From Mxb001 sp049431945 (GTDB lineage Bacteria > Actinomycetota > Actinomycetes > S36-B12), in the NCBI GenBank assembly GCA_049431945.1, contig JBMTDJ010000026.1:1-23704 (forward strand): a stretch of DNA of 23,704 nt, written 5' to 3'. Made by a program: the position numbers and the translations under genes. Below the pieces are notes generated by a model. It had not been told where the DNA came from. It made no database searches and worked only from the letters and a program-made list of their open reading frames with translations. Shown in pieces: positions 13,865 through 22,461 of the stretch. Each line of letters opens with the position of its first letter. Positions within the stretch are counted from its first letter, which is position 1.

Positions 13865-15118
13865 GTGACTCGCGGACGGATCGTGCTCCTGAGCTTCCTC
13901 GCCATACTGCTCGCCCTCGGCGTGGTCGGCACCGCACAGGTCCTCAACTCGCGTGCCCAGGCCGATGCACTGCAGGCGTCCCTTGACCCGTTCTACACGC
14001 CTCCGGACCCACTCCCTGCCGAGCCGGGCACCGTCATCCGGGTCGAGCCCCTCACCTTCGATGACACGACGTACTCGATCGAGGGCGGCTCCGCCTATCG
14101 CATGCTCTACGTCTCCGAGCGCCCCGACGGCACGCCCGCAGCCTCCGGCGCGATGATCTTCGTCCCCGACGCACCCGCACCGCCCGAGGGGCGACCGGTG
14201 GTCGCGTGGGCCCACGGCACCGTCGGCATGGGTGATGCATGCGCGCCGTCGCGATCCCCGACCGGCACCAATGATCTCGGTGATTCCCTGGCTGAGATGG
14301 TGCAGCAGGGCTGGGTCGTCGTAGCCACGGACTACGTCGGCCTCGGCACTCCTGGCATCGAGCTCTACATCGTCGCGCAGGCTGAGGCCAACGACGTCGT
14401 CAACTCCGTCCGGGCGGCGCGCAATTGGGAGCCCGCGCAGGCGGGCACGACGTATGCCGTCTTCGGCCACTCACAGGGGGGCCACTCGTCACTGTGGACC
14501 GGGCACCTCGGCCCACAGATCGCTCCGGAACTCGATCTCGTCGGCGTCGCTGCCGCGGCCCCCGCCGCGGAACTCGGTCTCATCATGGGCGCACAGTGGG
14601 ACAGCGTCGTCGGCTGGGCCATCGGCCCTGAGGCCACGGTCGCCTGGCGTGACATCGACCCGGGTCTCCCCCTTGACGGCGTGATCACGCCCGCGGGAAT
14701 CGACAACACCGAGAGTCTCGCGGACGCGTGCATCATCTGGGCTGCCCTCCAGGGCCAGGTGCGCAGCAACCTGGGCGGCCAGTACTTCGAGATCAACCCG
14801 GCAGACTCTGCCCCCTGGGCCCGGATCGTGCAGGAGCAGACTCCCCCGCCTCTTCCGGCCGACATGCCCGTCTTCGTCGCGCAGGGAACGGCCGACGACG
14901 TGGTCCTCGCGTGGCCCAACGCCGTCTTGCAGGAGAAGTGGTGCGCGGCCGGATCCAACCTCACGATGCTCTGGATGGGCGACATCGGTCACATCGCCGC
15001 GGCAAAGACCTCTGGCCCGCAAGTCGTGACCTGGATCGCTGATCGCTTCGCCGGCAAGCCTGCCAAGCCGGAGTGCGACGGCCCGACGCCGGTGCCTCCC
15101 GCACCGCCGGCTGAGTAG
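13865..15118 (+). CDS. secreted or membrane-anchored lipase / alpha-beta hydrolase (LIP-like)
   Basis: 417-residue exported hydrolase. Residues 6-24 form a signal peptide or anchor with no lipobox or clear cleavage site. The hydrolase domain has the oxyanion region VVAWAHGTVG, the nucleophile elbow GHSQGG (Ser203), an acid at Asp344 or 345 in AQGTADDVV, and His376 in MGDIGHIAAA. The pattern matches the secretory lipase (LIP) group, which splits acyl esters. Four Cys (126, 289, 360, 404) could form disulfides. The C-terminus is Pro-rich. The GTG start is supported by the leaderless -10 at 13853. Two palindromes upstream suggest regulated expression. Confidence 0.88.
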   Translation: MTRGRIVLLSFLAILLALGVVGTAQVLNSRAQADALQASLDPFYTPPDPLPAEPGTVIRVEPLTFDDTTYSIEGGSAYRMLYVSERPDGTPAASGAMIFVPDAPAPPEGRPVVAWAHGTVGMGDACAPSRSPTGTNDLGDSLAEMVQQGWVVVATDYVGLGTPGIELYIVAQAEANDVVNSVRAARNWEPAQAGTTYAVFGHSQGGHSSLWTGHLGPQIAPELDLVGVAAAAPAAELGLIMGAQWDSVVGWAIGPEATVAWRDIDPGLPLDGVITPAGIDNTESLADACIIWAALQGQVRSNLGGQYFEINPADSAPWARIVQEQTPPPLPADMPVFVAQGTADDVVLAWPNAVLQEKWCAAGSNLTMLWMGDIGHIAAAKTSGPQVVTWIADRFAGKPAKPECDGPTPVPPAPPAE

Positions 15119-15120
15119 TC

Positions 15121-15152
15121 ACTGCACGAGTTCCGCCCGCAGGCCGTGCAGT
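15121..15152. terminator. hairpin between convergent lipase and VOC genes
   Basis: ACTGCACG (15121-15128) and CGTGCAGT (15145-15152) form a perfect 8-bp stem with a 16-base loop, two bases after the lipase stop. No T-run. Confidence 0.45.
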
Positions 15153-15165
15153 ACTGCGACGGTCG

Positions 15166-15549
15166 TCAGATGTCGAATCTGTCGTGCACCAGACAGAACG
15201 GGTGCCCGGCGGGATCGAGGAACACACGGAAGTCGTCGGGCGAGGGCTGCCACGCGTGCTTCTCGGCCCCGATCGCAAGGACAGCCGCCTCCCCCGCATC
15301 GAGATCGGGGACGGTGAAGTCCAGGTGCAGTTGCTGCGGATGCTCCTGGCCCGGCCACTGCGGCGGGGAGTAGTCGGCAACCTGCTGGAAGCCCAGCGTG
15401 GCGCCGCTGTCGCCAACGAGTTGGATCCACTCCGGATAGTCGTCGTGCGGGTGTGACTCGGGCCAGCCGGTGATCGCGGAGTAAAAGGCCGCGAGCGCGC
15501 GCGAATCCGGGCAGTCCAGGGCGACGAGTTGGAACCGCGCGATGGCCAT
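15166..15549 (-). CDS. VOC family (glyoxalase/bleomycin-resistance fold) protein
   Basis: 127-residue single VOC module pair. It begins with FQLVALDCPDSRALAAFYSA, continues through WIQLVGDSGATLGFQQV and QLHLDFTVPDLDAGEAAVLA with a likely metal-site His, and ends FRVFLDPAGHPFCLV, the typical closing strand with DPxGHPFCL. Cytoplasmic; substrate unknown. The ATG at 15549 shares its A with the stop of the MaoC gene (TGATG), so the two are translationally coupled. A longer in-frame extension would run antisense-free into the MaoC gene but adds nothing VOC-like. Confidence 0.9.
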   Translation of the reverse strand: MAIARFQLVALDCPDSRALAAFYSAITGWPESHPHDDYPEWIQLVGDSGATLGFQQVADYSPPQWPGQEHPQQLHLDFTVPDLDAGEAAVLAIGAEKHAWQPSPDDFRVFLDPAGHPFCLVHDRFDI

Positions 15550-16085
15550 CACGCCTCCGGCATCGCCAGCGGACCCGACTTGGCCTGCGGGAAGTAGTCC
15601 TGGCCGATGCCCGACGTGCGCTTGGGGATCATCACGGTGCGCAGCCATGACACGACCTCGTCGCCGTCCTGGTTGAGACCACGGGTCTTCATGGTGATGA
15701 TGCCCATCTCGGGACGAGATGAGCTCTCACGCTTGTCGATGCAGATGCTCTCTGCGTAGATCGTGTCGCCGATGTAGACCGGGTGCGTGAGCTTGATGTC
15801 CGTCCAGCCGAGGTTGGCGACCGCGTTCTGGCTCATGTCGATGACCGACAGCCCCAGGACCAGCGCCACCGTCAGCCCGGAGTTGACGATGATGCGCCCG
15901 CCCGTGATCGGGTTGGACTCAGCCAGGTGGGCGTTGAAGTGGTTCTGATTGGTATTGCAGGTGAGCAGGGTGAACCACGTGGAGTCCGCCTCGGAGATGG
16001 TGCGCCCGAAGGGGTGCTGGTAGGTGTCGCCGACGGCGTAGTCCTCGAAGAATCGCCCCAACTGGGCAGGGTGCACGGTGGCCAT
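15549..16085 (-). CDS. MaoC-like dehydratase (enoyl-CoA hydratase type 2 / itaconyl-CoA hydratase-like)
   Basis: 178-residue hot-dog fold protein, likely an acyl-CoA hydratase or dehydratase. It starts with FFEDYAVGDTYQHPFGRTI, followed by TLLTCNTNQNHFNAH, in which Asn44 and His49 occupy the catalytic Asp-x4-His positions of R-hydratases; Asn is usual in this subfamily. Then come GGRIIVNSGLTVALVLGLSV, the NAVANLGWTDIKLTHPVYIGDT segment and MKTRGLNQDGDEVVSWLR. This pattern resembles itaconyl- or mesaconyl-CoA hydratase-like proteins, but the substrate is not certain. It is first in a two-gene unit with the VOC protein, which might act on the same acyl-CoA pathway. Confidence 0.9.
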   Translation of the reverse strand: MATVHPAQLGRFFEDYAVGDTYQHPFGRTISEADSTWFTLLTCNTNQNHFNAHLAESNPITGGRIIVNSGLTVALVLGLSVIDMSQNAVANLGWTDIKLTHPVYIGDTIYAESICIDKRESSSRPEMGIITMKTRGLNQDGDEVVSWLRTVMIPKRTSGIGQDYFPQAKSGPLAMPEA

Positions 16086-16091
16086 GCCCCC

Positions 16092-16097
16092 ATCCTG
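16092..16097 (-). promoter_or_regulatory. possible -10 of the MaoC gene
   Basis: CAGGAT on the minus strand ends 6 bases before the ATG at 16085. The G-rich spacer (GGGGGC) could also act as a weak ribosome binding site, so the call is uncertain. Confidence 0.25.
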
Positions 16098-16135
16098 CCC
16101 CTAGGCGCCCGGTGGCCTCATCGGGCCCCAGGGGT

Positions 16136-16141
16136 GACAAT
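16136..16141 (+). promoter_or_regulatory. possible -10 of the moxR operon
   Basis: GACAAT ends 5 bases before the ATG at 16147. No ribosome binding site is seen. Confidence 0.3.
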
Positions 16142-16146
16142 CGACC

Positions 16147-17103
16147 ATGACCTCGGACGCGTCCACTACCTCCGTCGAGGCCGCCGCGCGCGTCGGCTCT
16201 GCTGTGCAATCGGTCATCTCGGGCAAGCCGGAGACCGTGCGCCTCGCCGTGACCGTGCTGCTCGCCGGCGGCCACCTGCTCATCGAGGACGTCCCCGGAG
16301 TCGGCAAGACGATGCTCGCCAAGTCGTTGGCGCGCGCACTGGGCTGCTCGGTGCGCCGGATCCAGTTCACACCCGACCTGCTGCCCGGAGACGTCGTGGG
16401 CGTGAGCGTGTTCAACCGCGAGACGCGTGACTTCGAGTTCAAGCCGGGGGCGGTCTTCGCCAACGTCGTCCTCGGCGATGAGATCAACCGCGCCTCGCCC
16501 AAGACCCAGTCCGCGCTGCTGGAGTGCATGGAAGAGGGCCAGGTCACCGTCGATGGCACGACGTATCTGCTCGGTCGGCCATTCATGGTCATCGCGACGC
16601 AGAATCCGGCCGAGATGGAGGGCACCTATCCGCTGCCCGAGGCGCAGCGCGACCGCTTCATGGCGCGGGTGCACATGGGATATCCCGACCGCGCGTCTGA
16701 GATCGCCATGCTGCAGGCCCACGGCGCCGACGAACCGCTCGAGGCGATCGCATCGGTCACCGATGCCGCCGAGGTGCGCGACATGATCGACGTCGTCCGC
16801 CAGGTCTACGTCGCCCCTGCCATCGATGCCTACGTCGTCGACCTCGTCACGGCCACGCGGTCACATCCTCAGGTTCGCCTAGGCGCGTCGCCCCGCGCGG
16901 CGCTCCACCTCCTGCGCGCCACCCGGGCCTCGGCCGCACTGTCCGGTCGCGGGCACGTGCTCCCCGACGACGTGCAGCGCCTGGTCGGGCCTGTCCTTGC
17001 TCATCGCCTCGTGCTCACCACTGATGCGCACCTCGGGCGCACGAGCGCCGAGGACATCGTGGCCGAGATCGTGGCGCGAGTGCCGCTGCCCGCGAGCACG
17101 TGA
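16147..17103 (+). CDS. MoxR-family AAA+ ATPase
   Basis: 318-residue cytoplasmic ATPase of the MoxR/RavA group, thought to act as a chaperone that matures or activates partner proteins. The Walker A loop is EDVPGVGKTMLAKS (Lys54), the Walker B is VVLGDEINRASPKTQ (Asp111-Glu112), and the stretch MEEGQVTVDG follows. The sensor 1 region is VIATQNPAEMEGTYPLPEAQRDRF. The C-terminal lid is helical and includes LGASPRAALHLLRATRA. Length is standard. It is the first gene of a three-gene operon; its TGA is part of the ribosome binding site region (TGAGGA) of the DUF58 gene. Confidence 0.96.
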   Translation: MTSDASTTSVEAAARVGSAVQSVISGKPETVRLAVTVLLAGGHLLIEDVPGVGKTMLAKSLARALGCSVRRIQFTPDLLPGDVVGVSVFNRETRDFEFKPGAVFANVVLGDEINRASPKTQSALLECMEEGQVTVDGTTYLLGRPFMVIATQNPAEMEGTYPLPEAQRDRFMARVHMGYPDRASEIAMLQAHGADEPLEAIASVTDAAEVRDMIDVVRQVYVAPAIDAYVVDLVTATRSHPQVRLGASPRAALHLLRATRASAALSGRGHVLPDDVQRLVGPVLAHRLVLTTDAHLGRTSAEDIVAEIVARVPLPAST

Positions 17104-17113
17104 GGACGATCGC

Positions 17114-18316
17114 GTGAAGCGCGCACTCAAGGCGCTGACCTTCCGAGGCAAGGCACTCATTGCCGTCGGTCTCGGTCTCGGTGTCGGCGCGGCCCTCTCA
17201 GGCCAGCGCGACGTGCTGCGGATCGCGGTCCTCATCCTCGCCCTACCGCTTATCTCCGCGTGGCTCGCCAATCGCACGCACTTCCGACTCGGCGCCGAGC
17301 GCACCATCTCCCCCACGCACGTGCCCGTGGGCAGCACCGCCGTCGCCACCCTCACGGTGACCAACCTCGCACGCGGTCGCACCGGGACACTGCTTCTCGA
17401 GGAAGCGGTCGATCCGAGTCTGGGGTCACCGGTCTTCCGCGTGCTCGAGAATGTCGAGTCGCAGGGCTCCCGCTCGACGACGTACTCCCTCGACGCGTCG
17501 CAGCGCGGCCGATTCGAGGTCGGTCCTCTCTCGGTGACCGCGGTCGACCCGTTTGGCCTCGTGCGCCTCACGCGCTCCTTCACCTCGACGCAGAGCGTGC
17601 TCGTCGTACCGCGCGTCATCGCTCTCGACGGGGCCGTGGACGCCGACCGCCGAGGGCGTGGGGATCGTGCGTCGTCCGCGCTCAGCGCCGGCGGCGAGGA
17701 CGACATCATCCCGCGCGAGTACCGGCCCGGGGATGACCTGCGCCGCATCCACTGGCGCGCATCCGCGCACGGGGACGAGCTCCTCGTCCGCCGCGAAGAG
17801 CAGCCGTGGACCCGCCACGCCACCGTGACCGTCGACGTCGCACCCGATCGTGTCGGCGGCGCCGCCTCACCTCTCGAGGTCGGCCTCAGCATGGCCGCGA
17901 GCGTGTGCGCCCACCTGCTCACCGCAGGGTGGTCCGTGCGCCTGGACACCCTCGACGGCCGCTGCCTGGTCGCGCAGGCCGAGGGGCCGGCAGGTCATGC
18001 GCGCGTGCTCGAGGCACTCGCCACCGTGACACCTGCCGCCGGCCGTGAGGCGATGCGAACCGGCTCGGATCTGTCCGTCGTCATCCTTCCCGGGACATCC
18101 GCAGCCCTTGAGGTCGTACCGCCCGTGCACCACCGCTCGCTCGCATTCGTCGTCGACGTCACTGCCTGGGGCGAGCCGGGTCTGGATGCCCGCGATGCGC
18201 TGGGGCGGCTGCGCGCGCAGGGGTGGCATGCGGCCACGATCGCCTCACCCCAGGGTTCCCTAGCCGCCGCATGGCAATCGACGATCGACGACGCGACCCT
18301 CGCGGGGATCCGATGA
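17114..18316 (+). CDS. DUF58 domain membrane protein
   Basis: 400-residue protein that commonly pairs with MoxR ATPases and may be their client or scaffold, with a von-Willebrand-A-like C-terminal part. Two N-terminal helices (about residues 12-29 and 35-52) anchor it. A beta-rich segment follows, with RGRFEVGPLSVTAVDPFGLV typical of the family. The DUF58 signature REYRPGDDLRRIHWRASAHG then continues DELLVRREEQ (201-230). The GTG at 17114 is chosen because GAGG lies 8-9 bases upstream and it is only 10 bases after the moxR stop; longer in-frame sequence overlaps moxR. Its TGA overlaps the next ATG (ATGA). Confidence 0.93.
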   Translation: MKRALKALTFRGKALIAVGLGLGVGAALSGQRDVLRIAVLILALPLISAWLANRTHFRLGAERTISPTHVPVGSTAVATLTVTNLARGRTGTLLLEEAVDPSLGSPVFRVLENVESQGSRSTTYSLDASQRGRFEVGPLSVTAVDPFGLVRLTRSFTSTQSVLVVPRVIALDGAVDADRRGRGDRASSALSAGGEDDIIPREYRPGDDLRRIHWRASAHGDELLVRREEQPWTRHATVTVDVAPDRVGGAASPLEVGLSMAASVCAHLLTAGWSVRLDTLDGRCLVAQAEGPAGHARVLEALATVTPAAGREAMRTGSDLSVVILPGTSAALEVVPPVHHRSLAFVVDVTAWGEPGLDARDALGRLRAQGWHAATIASPQGSLAAAWQSTIDDATLAGIR

Positions 18317-20628
18317 CCAGCCTCGTCGAACGCGTTCGGCCCGCCGCGACCATCGCCGCGGCGATCGCCACCCTGACGGCGTCACTGAGTGTGCTGCCGC
18401 TCTTTGACTCCGGTCGCTGGATCATCCCGACCCTGCTGTCGGTCCTCCTCATGGCCGCCGTGGGGGCCGCGTCGCGCGCGGTGGGGCTGCCCGCGCCGCT
18501 TCAGCCCATCCTGCAGCTGCTCGCCCTGCTCACCCTGCTCACCGTGATGTTCGTCCAGCCGGCCGCGGCCCTCGGCGTCCTTCCCGGGCCTGTCGCCCTA
18601 GGCGAGCTGCAGGAGCTCGCACGCATGGCGCTCACCGAGGCCGAGGCGGCGCTCGCGCCGGTGCCCACGACCGACACCCTCATCTTCCTCGCGGTCGGCG
18701 GCCTCGGTCTGGTGGCACTCACCGTCGACACCATCGGCGTGACCCTGCGCCTGCCCGCGCTCGCCGGCATACCCCTGCTGCTGGTCTACGCGCTGCCAGC
18801 CGCCGTCGTCCGGGGCGGGGTGCCGTGGTGGCTGCTGCCGCTGGCGATCATCGGCTGGCTGCTGCTCCTGGCCGCTGACGCGCGCGATGACGCACGGGCA
18901 TGGGGCCCGCTGCTCGCACGTCGCTCCCCGCAGCGCGATGCCGCCTCCGGCCCCCGCTCGCATCCGCGTGCGCGCCGCCCCCGCGCTGCCACCGCCGGCG
19001 CCGCACTCCAGGTGGCACTCATCGCCGTCGTGGCCGCACTGCTGCTTCCCACGGCGATCCCCGGACTGAGCGAACCCGTCTGGGTGAGCCCCTCGGGCGA
19101 CCGCCCCGGCATCGGCGGACAGGGCCCGATCAGCGTCGACCCCTTTGCCTCCCTGCGTCGCGACCTGGTCGACAACCCCGAACGCGAAGTCCTGCGCTAT
19201 CGCACCACGAGCGACGGCGATAGCTACCTGCGACTGGTGAGTCTCGATGTCTTCGACGGGGTCACCTGGCGCGCAAGCGAGACACCCGTGCGCGTGCCGA
19301 TCACCGATCCACTCGGCACGCCCGACCTCCGCGGTGTGAGCCGCATCAGCGAGTCGACATGGGACGTGCGCATCAGCGACCTGGACAACGCGCAGCTGCC
19401 CGTGCCCTACGCCGGCTCCGCCATCACTTCGCTGGGCGAACCGCTCGACGAGCGATGGACCTGGGATCCGCAAACGCGCACCGTGGGCGGCGTCGGCGTT
19501 TCCAGCCGGGATGCGGCGTACTCCGTCGCCTCGTACGACATCGATCCCACGCGAGCCGAGCTGCGCGACGCGACGCGCCGGGCCCCCGATCTGCTCCTTC
19601 CCTACCTACGCCTGCCCGATGACATCTCACCGCAATTGGCCGCCATCGCCGACGAGGTGACGGCGAACGCCCAAACGCCGTACGCCCGGGCTCAGGCGCT
19701 CGTCGACTTCTTCACCGAGAACGGCGGGTTCTCCTACAGCACCAACGTCGTCACTCCGCCGGGCGCGGATCCCCTGGAGTCCTTCCTCGACGAGCGCATC
19801 GGCTACTGCCAGCAGTTCGCCGGCACGATGGCGCTGATGGCACGCGCGGTCGGCATCCCGTCACGCGTGATCGTCGGCTTCACGGGTGGCCGCATCACCG
19901 ATGACGGCGAGTACGTCGTGCAGGCGCGCAACGCGCACGCGTGGCCCGAACTGTGGTTCGACGGGATCGGCTGGGTGTGGTTCGAGCCCACGCCACGCGT
20001 CGGCGCGGGAGTGGTGCAACCCGGATACTCACGCGATCGCGCCGACCGGGAGTCGCCGGAGGCTCCGGTGCCCAGCCAGGCGCCCGAGCCGACCGCACCC
20101 GACATCGCAGCACCCGCGGCGGGCGCGACAGCGTCCGGTTCGCCTCTGTTGCTCGTCCTCGCTGCGGTCGCGGCGATCATCGTGCTCGTGATGCTGCCAT
20201 CGGCCATCGTCGCCTGGCGGCGCAGGCGGCGTACATCGCGACCCGACGGGCGCGAGCGGATCGAGGCCACCTGGCGCGATCTCGGCGAGAGCATCACGGA
20301 CCTGGGCTGGTCGTGGTCATCCGCCTCGACACCGCGCGATGCCGCCAATGTGTTAGCGAAGCAGGTGCGCCTCGGCGAACCCGAGCGCGCAGCTCTGCGC
20401 CGGCTCGTCTGGTGGATCGAGCAGGTGCGCTACGCACCGCCGTCCATGGACGTCGTTCCCCCGTCGCCAGCGGAACTGCGCGCCGATCTCAGGGTGCTGC
20501 GCAAGGCCGCGGATCGAGGTGCGGTGCGGGGACGGCGTATCCGAGCACGCCTGGCCCCCGCGTCGTTGCTGGGCGGCGGCATGCGCGACAGCACGGTCCT
20601 AGGCGGGAAAGTCGAGCAGAAGGTCTAG
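18313..20628 (+). CDS. TgpA-like transglutaminase domain membrane protein
   Basis: 771-residue inner-membrane protein. About six or seven helices occupy residues 10-250. A large outer part, about 250-605, carries the transglutaminase core: Cys499 in GYCQQFAGTMALMARAVGIPS, His542 in ARNAHAWPELWFD, and Glu558 in WFEPTPR replacing the usual Asp of the triad, as is often seen in actinobacterial members. A Pro/Ala-rich linker leads to one more helix (about 608-632) and a basic cytoplasmic tail with a DUF4129-like helical region. The ATG overlaps the DUF58 stop (ATGA), giving coupled translation. A rare TTA codon occurs at 20353-20355. Likely works with MoxR and DUF58 in envelope protein or peptidoglycan processing. 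Confidence 0.93.
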   Translation: MTSLVERVRPAATIAAAIATLTASLSVLPLFDSGRWIIPTLLSVLLMAAVGAASRAVGLPAPLQPILQLLALLTLLTVMFVQPAAALGVLPGPVALGELQELARMALTEAEAALAPVPTTDTLIFLAVGGLGLVALTVDTIGVTLRLPALAGIPLLLVYALPAAVVRGGVPWWLLPLAIIGWLLLLAADARDDARAWGPLLARRSPQRDAASGPRSHPRARRPRAATAGAALQVALIAVVAALLLPTAIPGLSEPVWVSPSGDRPGIGGQGPISVDPFASLRRDLVDNPEREVLRYRTTSDGDSYLRLVSLDVFDGVTWRASETPVRVPITDPLGTPDLRGVSRISESTWDVRISDLDNAQLPVPYAGSAITSLGEPLDERWTWDPQTRTVGGVGVSSRDAAYSVASYDIDPTRAELRDATRRAPDLLLPYLRLPDDISPQLAAIADEVTANAQTPYARAQALVDFFTENGGFSYSTNVVTPPGADPLESFLDERIGYCQQFAGTMALMARAVGIPSRVIVGFTGGRITDDGEYVVQARNAHAWPELWFDGIGWVWFEPTPRVGAGVVQPGYSRDRADRESPEAPVPSQAPEPTAPDIAAPAAGATASGSPLLLVLAAVAAIIVLVMLPSAIVAWRRRRRTSRPDGRERIEATWRDLGESITDLGWSWSSASTPRDAANVLAKQVRLGEPERAALRRLVWWIEQVRYAPPSMDVVPPSPAELRADLRVLRKAADRGAVRGRRIRARLAPASLLGGGMRDSTVLGGKVEQKV

Positions 20629-20654
20629 CGCGGCAGTGTCCGGCGCTGCAGTGA

Positions 20655-21065
20655 CTAGCGCTGGGGACCCTCGTCGCGGCGCTTGCGCCAGCGATCCTCG
20701 AGTCGGTTCATGAAGCCCGATGACTGCTTGGGGGCACGTCGCGGTGCGGCATCGCCCGTCTCCGGCGCAGCCTCACCGTCGGCAGCGGGCGCCGCGGGTC
20801 GACCGCGGAGGCCGAGATAGGTCAAGGTCGCGCCGATCACCATGACGACGAAGCCGGCGACACCGAGGGCGATGAGGGGCAGGATCGCGCCCAGCATGAG
20901 GAGCGTGACGCCGCCGAGGAGGACGAGCACGCCGAGAGCGGCGCGGCCACGACTGGCGCGGCCCGCAGAGGCGCTGCGCAGGGAGGTGGCGAACTTGGGG
21001 TCCTCGGCGTAGAGGGCGCGCTCCATCTGCTCCAGCAGACGCTGCTCGTGCTCGGACAGCGGCAC
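20655..21065 (-). CDS. DUF3040 family membrane protein
   Basis: 136-residue protein with the DUF3040 pattern. The N-terminus, VPLSEHEQRLLEQMERALYA, is the family signature and is followed by EDPKFATSLR. Two adjacent hydrophobic helices (about residues 42-61 and 64-84) come next, and a charged C-terminal tail ends RWRKRRDEGPQR. The GTG at 21065 has a strong ribosome binding site (GGAGGT, 5-6 bases away); upstream in-frame sequence is intergenic. In many actinobacteria this family sits near dinB and the start of the division/cell-wall cluster, but no mraZ is seen in this window. Function unknown. Confidence 0.92.
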   Translation of the reverse strand: MPLSEHEQRLLEQMERALYAEDPKFATSLRSASAGRASRGRAALGVLVLLGGVTLLMLGAILPLIALGVAGFVVMVIGATLTYLGLRGRPAAPAADGEAAPETGDAAPRRAPKQSSGFMNRLEDRWRKRRDEGPQR

Positions 21066-21094
21066 CGCGGACCTCCTCTCGAGTGCTTCCTCAC

Positions 21095-21123
21095 AGGATA
21101 GGCGGGACCGGCCAGTCTGGAAA
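21095..21123 (-). promoter_or_regulatory. promoter of the DUF3040 gene
   Basis: On the minus strand TTTCCA (21123-21118) is followed by a 17-base spacer and TATCCT (21100-21095). Transcription would start near 21088, giving a leader of about 23 bases that carries the GGAGGT ribosome binding site. This is a classic leadered promoter. Confidence 0.5.
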
Positions 21124-21185
21124 CCCGACGGGTCGAAATGGCCCACCCGAATCATGCACGGCCTCGCTGGCATGGGGGGACGCCC

Positions 21186-22427
21186 TCAAGGAGACTCCTC
21201 GTGGGTCCAGAGGCGAGCGGGCCGGACGACGTCGTGGCCGAAGCGGTCCCGGAGCCGGTCGGCGGCCACCTCAGCGGCCCGACGGTCGACCGGGGAGGCG
21301 CCAAGACCGTCGTCGAAGAGCAGTTGCTCGGCGCTGCCCTCGAGGTCAACCAGGCCCTCGAGCCGGACCCCGACCAGCCGGATGCGCGCACGCTGCAGGC
21401 GGAGGGCGGCGTAGAGCTCGAGAGCCGTCTCGTAGATGACCTGGCCGACGTCTGTCGGAGTGTCGAGGGTGCGCGATCGGGTGATAGTGGTGAAGTCGGC
21501 GAAGCGAATCTTGAGGACGACGGTGCGCCCACGGATCTCGTGGCGTCGCACGCGCGCGGCTACCTTCTGCGCCAAGCGCAGGATCTCGCGCGCGATCACC
21601 TGCGGATCGTCGACATCGCGCGCGAAGGTCTCTTCGTTGCCGATGCTCTTCTCGGCAGCGTCCGGGACGACATCGCGATCGTCTCGCCCCCAGGCCAGGT
21701 CATGCAGCCGTTGCCCAGACGCCTGGCCGAGTGCGCGGACGAGGGTGTCGACCGGGGTGTGAGCGATATCCCCGACGGTGCGCAGGCCCAGGGAAACCAG
21801 GCGCTCCTCGGTGCGCTCCCCCACTCCCCACAGGGCACCGACGGGCAGGGGGTGCAGGAACGCCGTGATCTTGTCGGCCGGCACGACGAGCAGGCCGTCG
21901 GGCTTGATCTGGGTGGAGGCGAGTTTGGCAACGAACTTCGTGGGTGCGACGCCGACGCTGCAGGTGATGCGCTGCTCGTCGTAGACACGTGCGCGAATGA
22001 GCTCGGCGATCGCGGTGGGCGAGCCGAGTCGACGCAGGGCACCGGAGACGTCGAGGAACGCCTCGTCGAGGCTGAGTGGCTCGACGAGCGGGGTGATGGA
22101 GTTGAACAGCGCCATGACACCGGCACTGACCTCGGCGTAACGCTCGTGATGCGGCTCGATGACGATCGCATCAGGAGCCGCGCGACGTGCGCGCGACATC
22201 GGCATCGCGGAGTGCACCCCCATCGCGCGAGCCTCGTAGGTGGCTGAGAGCACGACTCCGCGTCCGCCGCCGCCGACGATGACCGGCTTGCCACGGAGTT
22301 CGGGGCGCGTGACGAGCTCGACGGAGGCGTAGAACGCATCCATATCGATGTGCAGGATCGTGCATCCGGTGTCGTCGGTGCCCAGTCCCGTGGCGCCGGG
22401 GGTGCGGCGCAACTGGCTGCGGCTCAT
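21186..22427 (-). CDS. dinB: DNA polymerase IV (Y-family translesion polymerase)
   Basis: 413-residue error-prone polymerase that bypasses damaged bases. The palm residues are intact: Asp28 in LHIDMDAFYASVE and Asp121-Glu122 in SLDEAFLDVSG. The finger motif SATYEARAMGVHSAMP, the thumb HhH element WGVGERTEERLVSLG and the little-finger domain (KSIGNEETFARDV onward) are all present, so it is a full active-type Pol IV and not an ImuB-like inactive relative. A sliding-clamp binding motif candidate is EQLLF at 367-371, near the C-terminus. The ATG at 22427 is chosen with GAGGAT upstream; an earlier in-frame ATG would extend into dnaE2. It lies 34 bases after dnaE2 on the same strand, so probably shares its transcript. 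Confidence 0.95.
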   Translation of the reverse strand: MSRSQLRRTPGATGLGTDDTGCTILHIDMDAFYASVELVTRPELRGKPVIVGGGGRGVVLSATYEARAMGVHSAMPMSRARRAAPDAIVIEPHHERYAEVSAGVMALFNSITPLVEPLSLDEAFLDVSGALRRLGSPTAIAELIRARVYDEQRITCSVGVAPTKFVAKLASTQIKPDGLLVVPADKITAFLHPLPVGALWGVGERTEERLVSLGLRTVGDIAHTPVDTLVRALGQASGQRLHDLAWGRDDRDVVPDAAEKSIGNEETFARDVDDPQVIAREILRLAQKVAARVRRHEIRGRTVVLKIRFADFTTITRSRTLDTPTDVGQVIYETALELYAALRLQRARIRLVGVRLEGLVDLEGSAEQLLFDDGLGASPVDRRAAEVAADRLRDRFGHDVVRPARLWTHEESP

Positions 22428-22461
22428 GGCCCCATCCTCGCTCTCGGCGATGGGCTCGCGC

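Noticed and set aside
13865..15118. Lipase as a lipoprotein
   Set aside because: No Cys follows the N-terminal hydrophobic segment, so there is no lipobox; it is a signal peptide or anchor.
16997..17113. Earlier start for the DUF58 gene
   Set aside because: It would overlap moxR by more than 100 bases, while the GTG at 17114 has a ribosome binding site and directly precedes the first membrane helix.
20353..20355. TTA codon in the transglutaminase gene as a developmental (bldA-type) control point
   Set aside because: A single rare codon near the 3' end, with no evidence that this organism is a sporulating actinomycete.
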